Assembly: GCA_045631645.1 (NCBI GenBank)
Contig: JAZQVC010000005.1
Location: 1 to 64,000, forward strand
Direction of reading: 5' to 3'
Source: SIG459 sp045631645
GTDB taxonomy: Bacteria; Bacillota; Clostridia; Oscillospirales; Oscillospiraceae
Length of the DNA: 64,000 nt
A model generated the notes under the pieces. The model was not told where the DNA came from. It saw only the letters and a list, made by a program, of their open reading frames with translations, and did no database searches. The position numbers were made by a program, and so were the translations under genes. This document shows, in pieces, positions 6,610 through 15,882 of this stretch; the stretch's first letter is position 1, and each line of letters starts with the position of its first letter.

Positions 6610-8329
6610 AGTTGAATATGAAAAATGGCTTGATAGCCCCTCTCTCAGCGAACGCGAATGGAAAGAACTTAATGACATCAAAAATGATGAAAAAGAGATA
6701 GAAAATCGCTTTTTTGCTCCCCTTGATTTTGGCACTGCCGGTCTTCGTGGAACAATGAAAGTTGGTTTGCATCAGATGAACATCCATATTATTCGCCATG
6801 CAACTCAGGCTTTTGCAAACGTAATAGCCGCTGAGGGCGAAGAGGCAAAAGCAAAGGGTGTTGTCGTTTGCTATGACTGCCGCATCAACAGCGATGTATT
6901 TGCTCGTGAGGCCGCATGTGTTATGGCCGCAAACGGCATTCACGTCCGCATTTTCGATGCTCTTCGTCCCACCCCTGAGCTTAGTTTTGCAATCAGATAT
7001 TACGGAGCTGCAGCAGGACTTAACATCACCGCCAGCCATAACCCCAAGGAATATAACGGTTATAAGGTATACTGGTCCGATGGCGCTCAGCTGCCTCCCA
7101 GACAGGCTTCTGAAATTGCAAAGCAGATGTCCGAGATTGATATTTTCACCGGCTTTAAGACTGTTGACTTTGACGAGGCTGTCGCTGCCGGCAATATTGA
7201 AATTCTTGGCGCAGAGACCGACGAGGCCTTCCTTGCTCGCGTTCTTGGTCAGGCAATTGATAAAGACGTTGTTAAGCGCGTTGCAGACAAGTTCCACATT
7301 GTTTATACACCTTTCCACGGCACAGGCTATAAGCTCGTGCCCGAGGCACTTACCAGACTCGGCATAAAGCATATCAACTGTGTCAGCGAGCAGATGGTTA
7401 TTGACGGTGCGTTCCCCACTGTTGAAAGTCCTAACCCTGAAAATCCTGAAGGCTTCTATCTTGCTATTGACCTTGCAAAGGAAGTTAACAGCGATATAAT
7501 TATCGGAACTGACCCTGATGCTGACAGAATCGGTGTAATGGTTCGCCAGAGCGAAACCGGCGAATATATTGGAATCAGCGGCAATCAGCTTGGCGTTCTG
7601 CTTCTTGACTATGTAATCAATGCAAAGCTTCGCACTGGTACTATGCCTGTAAATCCCGCAGCTCTTAAGACCATAGTTACCACCGAGATGGTTAAAGAGG
7701 TCTGCCAGCGCAACGGTATTTATACTGTTGACACCTTCACCGGCTTTAAGTTCATGGCTGAGAAGATAGCTGAGTGGGAAGCCGAAGGAAGCTATAACTG
7801 CATTTTTGCATATGAAGAAAGCTATGGCTACATGATGGGAGATTACGTCCGCGATAAGGATGCAGTTACTGCCTCTATGATGGTAGCTGAAATGGCTGCA
7901 TACTATTATGAGAAGGGTATGAGCCTTAAGGACGCTCTCGATAGCCTTTACGAAAAGTACGGCAACTTTGCTGAGAAAACTCTTAATCTTGTTATGCCCG
8001 GTCTTGACGGTCTCCAGAAGATGGCCGCCCTTATGGCTAGACTTCGCGCTGAGCCTCTTGCCGAAATTTCCGGCGTTCCCGTTGTAAAGATGCGCGACTA
8101 TCAGAGCGGTGATCTTTCCGTAAGCGGACTGGGTGTTGTTGGTAAGACTCATATTTCCGGCAGCAACGTACTTTATTTCGAACTTGCAGACGGAAGCAGC
8201 TTTATTGTCCGTCCTTCCGGCACCGAGCCCAAGGTAAAAGTATATCTGCTTGTTCGCGATGAATCTCAGGAGAAATGCGCTGAAAAAATAGCAAAATATA
8301 CAGAATTTGCCGAGACTCTCAAAAACTAA
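6599..8329 (+). CDS. Phospho-sugar mutase (phosphoglucomutase / phosphomannomutase family)
   Basis: A 576-residue alpha-D-phosphohexomutase. The phosphoserine loop is TASHNPKEYNGYKVYW (about residue 145), the Mg-binding loop is GTDPDADRIG (about 306), the sugar-specificity loop is EESYGYMMGD and the phosphate-binding loop is RPSGTEPKVKVY near the end. Length and the N-terminal LDFGTAGLRGTM place it with PgcA-type phosphoglucomutases, which interconvert glucose 1- and 6-phosphate. Mannose activity cannot be excluded. Confidence 0.93.
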   Translation: MNYKVEYEKWLDSPSLSEREWKELNDIKNDEKEIENRFFAPLDFGTAGLRGTMKVGLHQMNIHIIRHATQAFANVIAAEGEEAKAKGVVVCYDCRINSDVFAREAACVMAANGIHVRIFDALRPTPELSFAIRYYGAAAGLNITASHNPKEYNGYKVYWSDGAQLPPRQASEIAKQMSEIDIFTGFKTVDFDEAVAAGNIEILGAETDEAFLARVLGQAIDKDVVKRVADKFHIVYTPFHGTGYKLVPEALTRLGIKHINCVSEQMVIDGAFPTVESPNPENPEGFYLAIDLAKEVNSDIIIGTDPDADRIGVMVRQSETGEYIGISGNQLGVLLLDYVINAKLRTGTMPVNPAALKTIVTTEMVKEVCQRNGIYTVDTFTGFKFMAEKIAEWEAEGSYNCIFAYEESYGYMMGDYVRDKDAVTASMMVAEMAAYYYEKGMSLKDALDSLYEKYGNFAEKTLNLVMPGLDGLQKMAALMARLRAEPLAEISGVPVVKMRDYQSGDLSVSGLGVVGKTHISGSNVLYFELADGSSFIVRPSGTEPKVKVYLLVRDESQEKCAEKIAKYTEFAETLKN

Positions 8330-8340
8330 TTATTAACTTA

Positions 8341-8376
8341 AAAACTCCCGAATCAGATGATTCGGGAGTTTTTTTA
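8341..8376. terminator. Bidirectional terminator
   Basis: A 15-bp stem (8341-8355 with 8358-8372) flanked by A-run and T-run. It ends the phosphohexomutase operon and, on the other strand, the DUF1002 gene that stops at 8377. Confidence 0.9.
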
Positions 8377-9261
8377 TCAGCCTTTGGGCTTAAATATTGA
8401 GATAATTTTGTCAACGAAGGTTCTTACTTCTTCGACAACAACTTTAATTTTCTGGGTTATGCCGCTGATTTTTTCTGAAGTTTCTGCAAGCTTCTTTGCG
8501 GTGTTCTGAACATACTCAACTTTTTCTCTAAGTTCGTCACTGTTCATTTTCTCGAAGGATCTGCAAAGGGAAATAAGCTGATTATACTGAGTTTCAGTGA
8601 GAGCAACATTATACTGCTGGGCTATGGACTTGATCTGCTCGCGAAGCTGGTCATCGCTCATGTTCTTGGTTTCATCAAGGATAAGCTTAAGCTGGGTAAC
8701 GATTTCTGTTGCGTCGTAGTTTCCGATTTCTTCAGCAAGCTCACCGGTAATAACAAGTTCCTGAGTACCCATAAGCTTAACTGCTTCGTCAATCTTTTTG
8801 CCGGTGATATCTTCGTATGCTTTGTAAATGCCTGTCATTGCAGCAGTGCCGGAAACAGGGAAGGGGGAAGCAACAATGATTCGAGCATCATATATGCCTG
8901 CAGTAACAAGTGCGTTTACGAACATTTCCTGGGTGCACCAAGTGATATTTTGAGTTGCAATCTGAAGGCCTTCGCCCTCGGCAAGAACCTCAATATAAAC
9001 GCAGGATATGGAGTTTGTGCCTATAAGGGCACTATCAACAAAGCCTTCAAGATAGCTGCGTTCTTCAGTGTTTGTAACAGTTAACTCAATTACATCACCG
9101 CGCTCAACTCCAAACATGGAATATACGGAGTTTATTTGCTCATCAGTGAGGTTTGCGCCAATTACAGCTCTTGTTTCGCCTGCATCAACTTTATCAGCAA
9201 AGGCGATTCCAAAAGAGCAAAGAATAGAAAGGCACAAAACTATCGAAATTATTTTTTTCAT
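8377..9261 (-). CDS. DUF1002 secreted protein (YpuA-like)
   Basis: A 294-residue protein with a clear signal peptide (MKKIISIVLCLSILCSFG, cleavage near AFA-DK). The mature part matches DUF1002, the family of B. subtilis YpuA: ETRAVIGANLTDEQ at its start and a mixed alpha/beta region to about residue 150, followed by helical segments up to the end. Function is unknown; the protein is expected outside the membrane. It is flanked by terminators on both sides and has its own promoter, so it is a single-gene transcript. Confidence 0.87.
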   Translation of the reverse strand: MKKIISIVLCLSILCSFGIAFADKVDAGETRAVIGANLTDEQINSVYSMFGVERGDVIELTVTNTEERSYLEGFVDSALIGTNSISCVYIEVLAEGEGLQIATQNITWCTQEMFVNALVTAGIYDARIIVASPFPVSGTAAMTGIYKAYEDITGKKIDEAVKLMGTQELVITGELAEEIGNYDATEIVTQLKLILDETKNMSDDQLREQIKSIAQQYNVALTETQYNQLISLCRSFEKMNSDELREKVEYVQNTAKKLAETSEKISGITQKIKVVVEEVRTFVDKIISIFKPKG

Positions 9262-9305
9262 TTATAGTATTCCTTTCAGATAAATGATTTAATTTACGAG
9301 TGGAT

Positions 9306-9335
9306 AGTATACCTTAATTCCATACTTTTTGTAAA
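9306..9335 (-). promoter_or_regulatory. Promoter of the DUF1002 gene
   Basis: Minus strand TTTACA and TATACT with an 18-base spacer, 45 bases before the start codon. Confidence 0.55.
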
Positions 9336-9356
9336 CAAAAAAATTAAGAATACAAC

Positions 9357-9392
9357 AAAAGAGATTCGCTATTCTATGCGAATCTCTTTTGA
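9357..9392 (-). terminator. Terminator of the aldo/keto reductase gene
   Basis: AAAAGAGATTCGC pairs perfectly with GCGAATCTCTTTT, with a T-run on the minus strand, 19 bases after the reductase stop. Confidence 0.85.
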
Positions 9393-9410
9393 TCATTTTA
9401 TTATATTCAT

Positions 9411-10451
9411 TCAGTGGTTTGAAACATCAATTTCACCGGAAACAATCTTTTTATAGTCTTCGTAGTTTTCTTTCAGAAGTTTGGGAGTATCAAGACGGTA
9501 GGGACATTTTTTCAGACACTGACCGCAATCTATGCAGTTTTCGATTTTAGCCATTTCATTCTGCCATTGGTCGGTAAGAAACTGCTCGTGTGGAGAGCGG
9601 CGAATCATAAGACTCATTCTTGCAGCTTGTCTAATATTAATATCAGCAGGGCAGGGCATACAATAGCCACAGCTTCTGCAAAAACCTCCCTTAAGTTGTT
9701 CTTTGTCCAATAACATCTGTGCGCGCATGGATTCTGTTATCTCCGGTTGTTTAATCATATAACTGAGAAATTCGTCCAGCTCATGTTCATGCTGTACGCC
9801 CCAGATAGGTATTACATTATCAAAATCCTGCATAAAGGAAAACGCTGCAGCGGAGTTGGTTATAAGTCCGCCTGCAAGCCCCTTCATTGCTATATAACCC
9901 ATATTTGCGTTTGCACATTTTAGAACAAGTGCGGCTTCCTCATCACCGGTAAGATATGAAAGAGGAAACTGAAGCGTTTCATATAATCCTGAATCCACGC
10001 ATTCATGCGCTACATGGAGAAGATGACTTGTAAGTCCTATATGTCTTATTTTGCCCTGAGCCTTTGCCTCAAGCATGCACTCATACATTCCTGTTCCATC
10101 TCCTGGAAGAAAGCACTGGGGAGGATTATGGAACTGATATATATCAATATAATCGGTTTTCATAAGAGTCAAAGAAGTTTCAAGGTCGTTCCAGAATTCA
10201 TCGGGAGTTAGGGCGGGTGTCTTGGTTGCTATATAAATTTTGTCACGGATGCCCATATCTCCAAAGGCAATACCGATTTTTTCTTCACTGTCAGTATACA
10301 GTCTTGCGGTGTCAAAAAATATAATTCCGCCTTCATAAGCTTTTCTAAGAAGTTTTACTGCCACTTCAGTGGTATCCCTCTGAATAGGTAATGCTCCAAA
10401 TCCGTTTTGCGGTGTTATAATTCCTGTGCTTCCAAGGGTGATGGTTTTCAT
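9411..10451 (-). CDS. Aldo/keto reductase with C-terminal 4Fe-4S ferredoxin domain
   Basis: The first 250 or so residues form an aldo/keto reductase barrel (FDTARLYTDSEEKIG with the catalytic Asp/Tyr region, IYIATKTPA, YIDIYQFHNP). The C-terminal part holds cysteine clusters CRSCGYCMPCP and CIDCGQCLKKCP, which suits one or two iron-sulfur centres; this fused form is common in strict anaerobes. The physiological substrate is unknown. I start at the ATG at 10451 because AAAGGAG is 8 bases upstream; the protein is then 346 residues. Confidence 0.9.
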   Translation of the reverse strand: MKTITLGSTGIITPQNGFGALPIQRDTTEVAVKLLRKAYEGGIIFFDTARLYTDSEEKIGIAFGDMGIRDKIYIATKTPALTPDEFWNDLETSLTLMKTDYIDIYQFHNPPQCFLPGDGTGMYECMLEAKAQGKIRHIGLTSHLLHVAHECVDSGLYETLQFPLSYLTGDEEAALVLKCANANMGYIAMKGLAGGLITNSAAAFSFMQDFDNVIPIWGVQHEHELDEFLSYMIKQPEITESMRAQMLLDKEQLKGGFCRSCGYCMPCPADINIRQAARMSLMIRRSPHEQFLTDQWQNEMAKIENCIDCGQCLKKCPYRLDTPKLLKENYEDYKKIVSGEIDVSNH

Positions 10452-10528
10452 TTCTGACACTCCTTTGTTTTTATAATTTGATTAAAACATCAAAATTCAT
10501 CTATGTCAAATCCAGATAGAGCTGAAAC

Positions 10529-10562
10529 AAAAAACTGCCCGATTATTTCGGGCAGTTTTTAA
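10529..10562 (-). terminator. Terminator after cysK
   Basis: AAAAACTGCCCGA pairs with TCGGGCAGTTTTT immediately after the cysK stop; it isolates cysK from the reductase gene. Confidence 0.9.
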
Positions 10563-11477
10563 TTAAAATATGCTTAAATATCTTTCACCGGTATCGGGAA
10601 GAAGGACGACAATGGTTTTGCCTTTGTTTTCAGGCCGCTTTCCAAGCTCAATAGCAGCCCAAAGAGCCGCGCCGGATGAAATACCGCACAGCAATCCATC
10701 GGTTTTTGCAAGAGTTTTCATTGTCTTAGAAGCGTCAACATCGGAGCAACAAATTATCTCATCGTAAATATGAGTATCAAGGACGTCGGGAATAAAATTT
10801 GCGCCGATGCCTTGAATTGCATGGGGGGCTGCTTTTCCCTGAGAAAGAAGGGGAGAGGACGCAGGTTCAACAGCAACGACCTTAATGTCGGGCTTTTTTT
10901 CTTTAAGAAATCTGCCGGTTCCGCTAATAGTTCCTCCTGTGCCGACCGTGGATACAAAGATATCAATTTCGCTCCCGCAGTCTTCCCAGATTTCAGGGCC
11001 TGTACCGCAATAATGAGCAAGGGGATTATTTTCGTTTGAAAATTGACCGGCTATAATACTTCCGGGATTTTCAGATTTGATCTCTTCAGCTTTAGCGATG
11101 CATCCGCTCATACCATCGGCTCCGGGGGTGAGTATAACCTCTGCTCCATAAGCAGAAATGAGACTGATTCTTTCACGGCTCATACTATCAGGCATAACGA
11201 TGCAGCAGCGATATCCCAAAACCGCAGCGCATGCAGCAAGTCCAATTCCCGTGTTGCCGCTGGTGGGCTCAATTATCAAACCTCCAGGGGAGAGCGTGCC
11301 ATCTGCCTCAGCGGCGCGTATCATCGAGATTGCAACTCTGTCTTTGGCGCTTCCGGCAGGATTAAATCTTTCAAGCTTTGCATAAATGCGAGCATCGCAT
11401 CCGTAATGCTTTTCTATTCCACCAAGTTTGACAATGGGAGTGTTTCCTATGAGTTTTGTAATATCCGAATAAATCAT
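10563..11477 (-). CDS. cysK: Cysteine synthase A (O-acetylserine sulfhydrylase)
   Basis: A 304-residue PLP enzyme that makes cysteine from O-acetylserine and sulfide. The PLP lysine is in NPAGSAKDRVA (about residue 44), the substrate loop in EPTSGNTGIGLA (about 70), and the phosphate-binding glycine loop in VGTGGTISGTGRFLKE (about 175). It starts 5 bases after the upstream foldase gene, so the two could be cotranscribed, although a functional link is not obvious. Confidence 0.94.
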   Translation of the reverse strand: MIYSDITKLIGNTPIVKLGGIEKHYGCDARIYAKLERFNPAGSAKDRVAISMIRAAEADGTLSPGGLIIEPTSGNTGIGLAACAAVLGYRCCIVMPDSMSRERISLISAYGAEVILTPGADGMSGCIAKAEEIKSENPGSIIAGQFSNENNPLAHYCGTGPEIWEDCGSEIDIFVSTVGTGGTISGTGRFLKEKKPDIKVVAVEPASSPLLSQGKAAPHAIQGIGANFIPDVLDTHIYDEIICCSDVDASKTMKTLAKTDGLLCGISSGAALWAAIELGKRPENKGKTIVVLLPDTGERYLSIF

Positions 11478-11482
11478 AGTTT

Positions 11483-12943
11483 TCAGGCCTTATAAGAGAG
11501 TACGTAAAAGTTAATATAGCTCCAAATAAGAAGTGCCACTGCAATCGCAATGTAGTTTAAAAGAACAAGAACTGTACCAAGAATGACAAGCATAATTATT
11601 CCATAGATAGCTGTGAACTTAATTGCTGCTTTATTCTCAAGAGCACATTTTTTAATTCTGAATCGATATACAAAAACAGGTACTGTGTATATGAGAATTG
11701 CAATTATTGCAATAAGGAAAAACTGCTCACCATATGTGAGTTTCTGAGTATTTTCGGTATTAACGATAAGAGAGTAATCTTTTTCTGTTTCGTCAACATT
11801 CGCTTCGGAGGAAACAGGAACTTCCTCTGTAGTTATTATTATGTCAAAAATATCTTCGAGCTTAAGATTTTCAAACTTCTCGGTATAAATAATTTCTGCT
11901 TGTGAAAGATCATTGGTAAACTTTGTATCAAAATTACCGGAGGCAGTCAAAAATCTGAATGACATGCCCTGCTCATAAATATCATCAGGCTGAATGGGAA
12001 GACGGAGAATTATATGATAACCATAAGGAGATTCAATTACATCGGAAACCTCATAATCAGCAAGAGCCTTGGTTCCGTTTTCGAACTCAGCTACCATCTC
12101 GTTGGGAGCAAAATAATAGCCATTGGGGTTGGTTGCAAGACCGGTATCCTCACTAAGTTCATTCATAAGAACATCAAATCTTGCAAGTCTCTGTTCGATA
12201 TCTGCAATGGATTTAAGTTCATTAAGTGCACTTTCGGCGGCTGCAAGCTTTTCGGATTTTGCTGCATCGTCAAGCGGAAGGTTCTGATTATCAAGAGTGA
12301 GGAACAGGATATGCTTTGCATGGAGAATCTGATTAGCGTCGATGAATTCCATAACCTCTTCATCGCTAATATTAGCTCCATCTTCGCCATATTCATTTAC
12401 AAAAAGATTTCTGTAATAATACTGAGCTGCAATAATATAACGATAATATTCCTCATCCATAAAAGTTTCTTTCAGGAAATCTTCAAAGTTTGCAACTCCA
12501 TTGGATGTGTAGTATTCGGCGTCGGCCTTATATGCAGCGTCTATACCGGCTAAATCCTCTTCGCTGAGCTCAACTCCAAGACGAGCAGCCTCAGAAGTGA
12601 CAAATGCATATCTTAAGCTGATCAATTCTGCATAGGCTTTGAAGCTTGCCTCCATAGTGCCGTAGCTATCGTCAGAAGGAGCATCCCAAATATCCTGAGC
12701 ACCGTAATACATTTCATATTGCATTACGATGTTATAAATCCAACTGAAATAGTCCTGCCATCTTACTTCGGTTCCATTAACGGTAAATACAATATCATCG
12801 GGAGAAAACTTTTCATATGCTCCCTGATAATCAAAGGTTTTGTGTTCAACAATCTGGACTTCCTGAGAAGATGCCATTGCTCCAACAGAAAGGGAAAGCG
12901 CTATAATTAAGACCAGTATAAATGATATAATTTTTTTGTTCAT
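11483..12943 (-). CDS. Membrane-anchored PpiC/SurA-type foldase
   Basis: A 486-residue exported protein. The signal peptide occupies residues 1-25. A SurA-like N-terminal helical region (TVNGTEVRWQDYFSW and onward) is followed at about residues 207-310 by a parvulin-type isomerase domain (ILHAKHILFL; NGYYFAPNEMVAEFE; SPYGYHIILRLP). Two or three hydrophobic helices lie at the C-terminus (about residues 406-483). It probably assists folding of secreted proteins as PrsA does, but is held by C-terminal helices and not by a lipid: the signal peptide has no lipobox cysteine. AAGGAG precedes the ATG. Confidence 0.82.
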   Translation of the reverse strand: MNKKIISFILVLIIALSLSVGAMASSQEVQIVEHKTFDYQGAYEKFSPDDIVFTVNGTEVRWQDYFSWIYNIVMQYEMYYGAQDIWDAPSDDSYGTMEASFKAYAELISLRYAFVTSEAARLGVELSEEDLAGIDAAYKADAEYYTSNGVANFEDFLKETFMDEEYYRYIIAAQYYYRNLFVNEYGEDGANISDEEVMEFIDANQILHAKHILFLTLDNQNLPLDDAAKSEKLAAAESALNELKSIADIEQRLARFDVLMNELSEDTGLATNPNGYYFAPNEMVAEFENGTKALADYEVSDVIESPYGYHIILRLPIQPDDIYEQGMSFRFLTASGNFDTKFTNDLSQAEIIYTEKFENLKLEDIFDIIITTEEVPVSSEANVDETEKDYSLIVNTENTQKLTYGEQFFLIAIIAILIYTVPVFVYRFRIKKCALENKAAIKFTAIYGIIMLVILGTVLVLLNYIAIAVALLIWSYINFYVLSYKA

Positions 12944-13084
12944 TATGAGTCTCCTTGTGCTAAATGGTTATGATAAGCTGTATGATAACATCAAATTTAT
13001 TTACAGGCAAGAGTTATTATCCTAGTAAGGGTAAGTTAACAGTTTAGATACAAATAGTGCACAAAATCTTAACACATTATATAC

Positions 13085-13113
13085 TTGAGGAATTAAAATA
13101 ACGATAGTATAAT
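13085..13113 (+). promoter_or_regulatory. Promoter of the lipid kinase gene
   Basis: TTGAGG and TATAAT with a 17-base spacer, 41 bases before the GTG start. Confidence 0.65.
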
Positions 13114-13153
13114 AAACGGCAATATAACGAATGCAAATTGGAGGTGATATTCT

Positions 13154-14044
13154 GTGGCAAAGAAAATGATGCTTATTGTTAATCCCAATGCAGGCAAAGG
13201 GCAGTATAAATCCGTTCTTGCCGAAATTCTTAATGAATTTTCTGCCGCGGATATTATTCCAACCGTATTTTTCAGCAGACAACAGGGACATATTCGAGAG
13301 CTTGTCACAGAGCACGCTCTTGAATTCGATATGGTTGCTTGTATTGGTGGCGACGGTACTTTAAGCGAAACCGCATTTGGAATGATGAATTTGCCCGAGC
13401 AGCGTCCCATTGGTTATATACCCATGGGAACAGCAAATGATATTGCACGCACATTAGGTCTTGACCCCAAACAACCCCTTGATTCTGCAAAGAAAATTAT
13501 TGAAGGGACACCTATGTCTCTTGATATCGGTCAGTTTGGAACGGATAATTACTTTGCATATATTGCTGCTTTTGGGGCTTTTACCGATGTCAGCTATGCA
13601 ACAACGCAGGAAGCGAAGCAAGCCCTCGGCCTTCTTGCATACACACTGGAAGGTATAAAGCAAATCCCCAAGCTCAGCGGACATCATGCGATAATAGAAT
13701 ATGACGACGGCGTAATCAGCGATAATTTTATTTTCGGTGCTATAACAAACTCCACCTCCGTTGCTGGATTTCTCAAAATTGACAGCAGCAAGGTTTCCTT
13801 ATCTGACGGGTTATTTGAAGTATTGCTTATCAAAACTCCTCAGGCTATCAAAGATCTTAATGATATTATCACAAGCATACTGAGCAACAATTTCAATTCA
13901 AATAGTGTTATATTCCTGAGAAGTAAAGAAATACGAATAATGTTCGACGAACCTGTTGCGTGGACAAGAGACGGGGAAGACGGCGGTGCCCATCAGGATG
14001 TGTTCATTTATAATTGCAACCCCGGAATTTCAATATTGATATAA
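13154..14044 (+). CDS. Diacylglycerol kinase-family lipid kinase
   Basis: A 296-residue member of the DagK/YegS family (PF00781 type). The N-terminal strand LIVNPNAGKG, the nucleotide loop CIGGDGTLSETAFG (about residue 62) and PMGTANDIART (about 92) are present. Such kinases phosphorylate diacylglycerol or a related lipid and feed it back to phospholipid synthesis, acting at the inner face of the membrane; the exact lipid cannot be read from sequence. The start is GTG at 13154 with GGAGGTGAT just upstream. Confidence 0.9.
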   Translation: MAKKMMLIVNPNAGKGQYKSVLAEILNEFSAADIIPTVFFSRQQGHIRELVTEHALEFDMVACIGGDGTLSETAFGMMNLPEQRPIGYIPMGTANDIARTLGLDPKQPLDSAKKIIEGTPMSLDIGQFGTDNYFAYIAAFGAFTDVSYATTQEAKQALGLLAYTLEGIKQIPKLSGHHAIIEYDDGVISDNFIFGAITNSTSVAGFLKIDSSKVSLSDGLFEVLLIKTPQAIKDLNDIITSILSNNFNSNSVIFLRSKEIRIMFDEPVAWTRDGEDGGAHQDVFIYNCNPGISILI

Positions 14045-14050
14045 AGATAT

Positions 14051-14084
14051 AAAAAAAAGACCGACTTGTTGTCGGTCTTTTTTT
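14051..14084. terminator. Bidirectional terminator
   Basis: AAAAAAAAGACCGAC pairs with GTCGGTCTTTTTTT between convergent genes, serving the lipid kinase and the nucleotidyltransferase. Confidence 0.92.
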
Positions 14085-14988
14085 AGAAAAGAATGGAGGG
14101 ATAGACACCTTTAAGATGACGGTTTTTTAATTCCTCTGCCGCATCGCGGAGATCCTCGCGATAAGTAATTCCAAACCAGTTTTCTCCGGTTGAAAGGGCG
14201 GAAACATTCAAGTTTCCAGAAGCCATCAGGTCACCAACCATTATCGGAAGAATGCATTCGCTTTTATTATCATCGGGAGCAAGATTTTTAAGAAAATCTT
14301 TAAGGTAAGCAATCATACAAGGAACAGTTTCTTTGCTGAATCCCCACATATTCATTGAGACGGGCGTTTCGGGATGCAAAGCATTCAAACCGTCATTTAC
14401 TGTTTCGTAAATAACTCCGTCATCACCCATCTTTATTTTATATGACTCGTAAATACCTTTGAGCATTTCGTTTTCGACTTTGCAAACGCCCCTGGTGACA
14501 GTACCGTTTTTGCTTAATGTTTTATTGAGGGAATAGGTTATAAGGCTTGAGTTTATTTTATCGTCAAAGCTGTCTATGGCGCTACTGAGGGCCTTAAACG
14601 CATCTGCGCCATAAAAATCGTCCGCATTTATAACACCAAAATCAGAATCAATCATATCCTTTGCGCTTAGAAGTGCGTGAACTGTGCCGAGAGGCTTGGT
14701 TCTGTCTTTGGAGATTTGAACTCCATCAAAAGGTTTTGTAGAATCCTGATATGCGATGCAAAACTCAATTGCAGGATAGGCGGACTTCATCTTATCCACT
14801 ATAGGCATAACTATATTTTCAAGCCCATTTTTGATAATAATTATTACCTTATCAAAACCGCTTTTTATAGCATCATAAACAGAATATTCAAGAAGTATTT
14901 CATTTGATGGTCCAACACCAACAACCTGTTTATCTCCGCCGTATCTTGATCCAAGTCCGGCGGCCATTATAACCATTATTTTAGACAC
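14083..14988 (-). CDS. Sugar-nucleotidyltransferase-like protein
   Basis: About 301 residues. The N-terminus MVIMAAGLGSRYGG is the nucleotide-binding signature of NTP-transferases, and VINADDFYG (about residue 118) supplies the metal-binding Asp. The rest resembles proteins annotated as NDP-sugar pyrophosphorylases, but neither sugar nor nucleotide is predictable. The start GTG at 14988 is chosen because GAGGTG lies 7 bases upstream; the TTG at 14994 would be too close. No cell-envelope sugar genes flank it. Confidence 0.8.
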   Translation of the reverse strand: MSKIMVIMAAGLGSRYGGDKQVVGVGPSNEILLEYSVYDAIKSGFDKVIIIIKNGLENIVMPIVDKMKSAYPAIEFCIAYQDSTKPFDGVQISKDRTKPLGTVHALLSAKDMIDSDFGVINADDFYGADAFKALSSAIDSFDDKINSSLITYSLNKTLSKNGTVTRGVCKVENEMLKGIYESYKIKMGDDGVIYETVNDGLNALHPETPVSMNMWGFSKETVPCMIAYLKDFLKNLAPDDNKSECILPIMVGDLMASGNLNVSALSTGENWFGITYREDLRDAAEELKNRHLKGVYPSILF

Positions 14989-15059
14989 TAACAATCACCT
15001 CATTAGTTTTTTAATATTATAAAATATATTGTAATTTAATGCAATAAAATAATTTATCT

Positions 15060-15088
15060 TTGACAAGCACTGCCTAATATATTTATAT
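15060..15088 (+). promoter_or_regulatory. SigmaA-like promoter before sigK
   Basis: TTGACA and TTATAT with a 17-base spacer, 24 bases before the ATG. In Bacillus sigK is driven by SigE/SigK; the match here is to the vegetative consensus, so it may be a chance fit. Confidence 0.4.
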
Positions 15089-15111
15089 AAAACCATATTG
15101 GGAGGTAAGCA

Positions 15112-15798
15112 ATGCTTTCAACCGCATTTATGATTCTTTTCGGCAATGCACTTTTTGCGCTTCATCTTGGTAACGGAAATTCATTTCCCCGGCCTCTTAA
15201 AAATGAAGAAGAAAAAATATATGTGGAACAGTGGATTAATAATAATGACATGAATGCGAGAAATAAACTAATCGAACATAATTTACGATTGGTTGCTCAC
15301 ATAATAAAAAAATATTACGCTCTCGGTTCTGAAACGGATGATTTGATTTCCATTGGAACAATAGGGCTGATAAAAGGCATCAGCAGCTATAAACCCGACA
15401 AAAAAGTTAAATTAACAACCTATTGCAGCAGATGCATCGAAAATGAAATACTTATGCATTTCCGAAGTCTAAAAAAAACAGCGGGAGAGCTAAGCTTATC
15501 CGATGCTATCGACTCGGACGGTGACGGCAACGGAATATCGCTTATAGATGTTTTAGCAAGCGATGATGATTTATTTGAAAATCTAAGCTCAACTGAGTCT
15601 GGCAGACAGCTTGTCGAATATATTGACACCATTCTTGATTCACGAGAGGCTGAAATAATCAAGTTGCGTTATGGGTTTACTTATGGAGAACCGAAAACTC
15701 AGCGTGAGGTTGCTGCATTATGCAATATAAGCAGAAGCTATGTTTCAAGAATAGAGAAAAAAGCCATTGAAAAGCTAAGAAACATAGTTGAATATTGA
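15112..15798 (+). CDS. sigK: Sporulation sigma factor SigK
   Basis: A 228-residue sigma-70 family factor that drives late mother-cell genes. After a hydrophobic N-terminal stretch (about residues 1-20, the position of the SigK pro-sequence) comes FPRPLKNEEEKIYVEQW, then the very conserved region 2 (NLRLVAHIIKKYY, DLISIGTIGLIKGI, RCIENEILMHFR) and region 4 (TQREVAALCNISRSYVSRIEKKA). The gene is intact, not split by a skin-type element. GGGAGG precedes the ATG. Its presence implies an endospore-forming lineage. Confidence 0.94.
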   Translation: MLSTAFMILFGNALFALHLGNGNSFPRPLKNEEEKIYVEQWINNNDMNARNKLIEHNLRLVAHIIKKYYALGSETDDLISIGTIGLIKGISSYKPDKKVKLTTYCSRCIENEILMHFRSLKKTAGELSLSDAIDSDGDGNGISLIDVLASDDDLFENLSSTESGRQLVEYIDTILDSREAEIIKLRYGFTYGEPKTQREVAALCNISRSYVSRIEKKAIEKLRNIVEY

Positions 15799-15882
15799 TC
15801 GAGTTCTTTATATGTTCATAAATATATGGTATGATACAATGTAGATACATGAACATCGCATTATACTTTTGGAGTGATGTAT

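Noticed and set aside
6557..8152. Open frame of 531 codons opposite the phosphohexomutase gene
   Set aside because: Same explanation as for alaS: antisense shadow of a biased, conserved gene.
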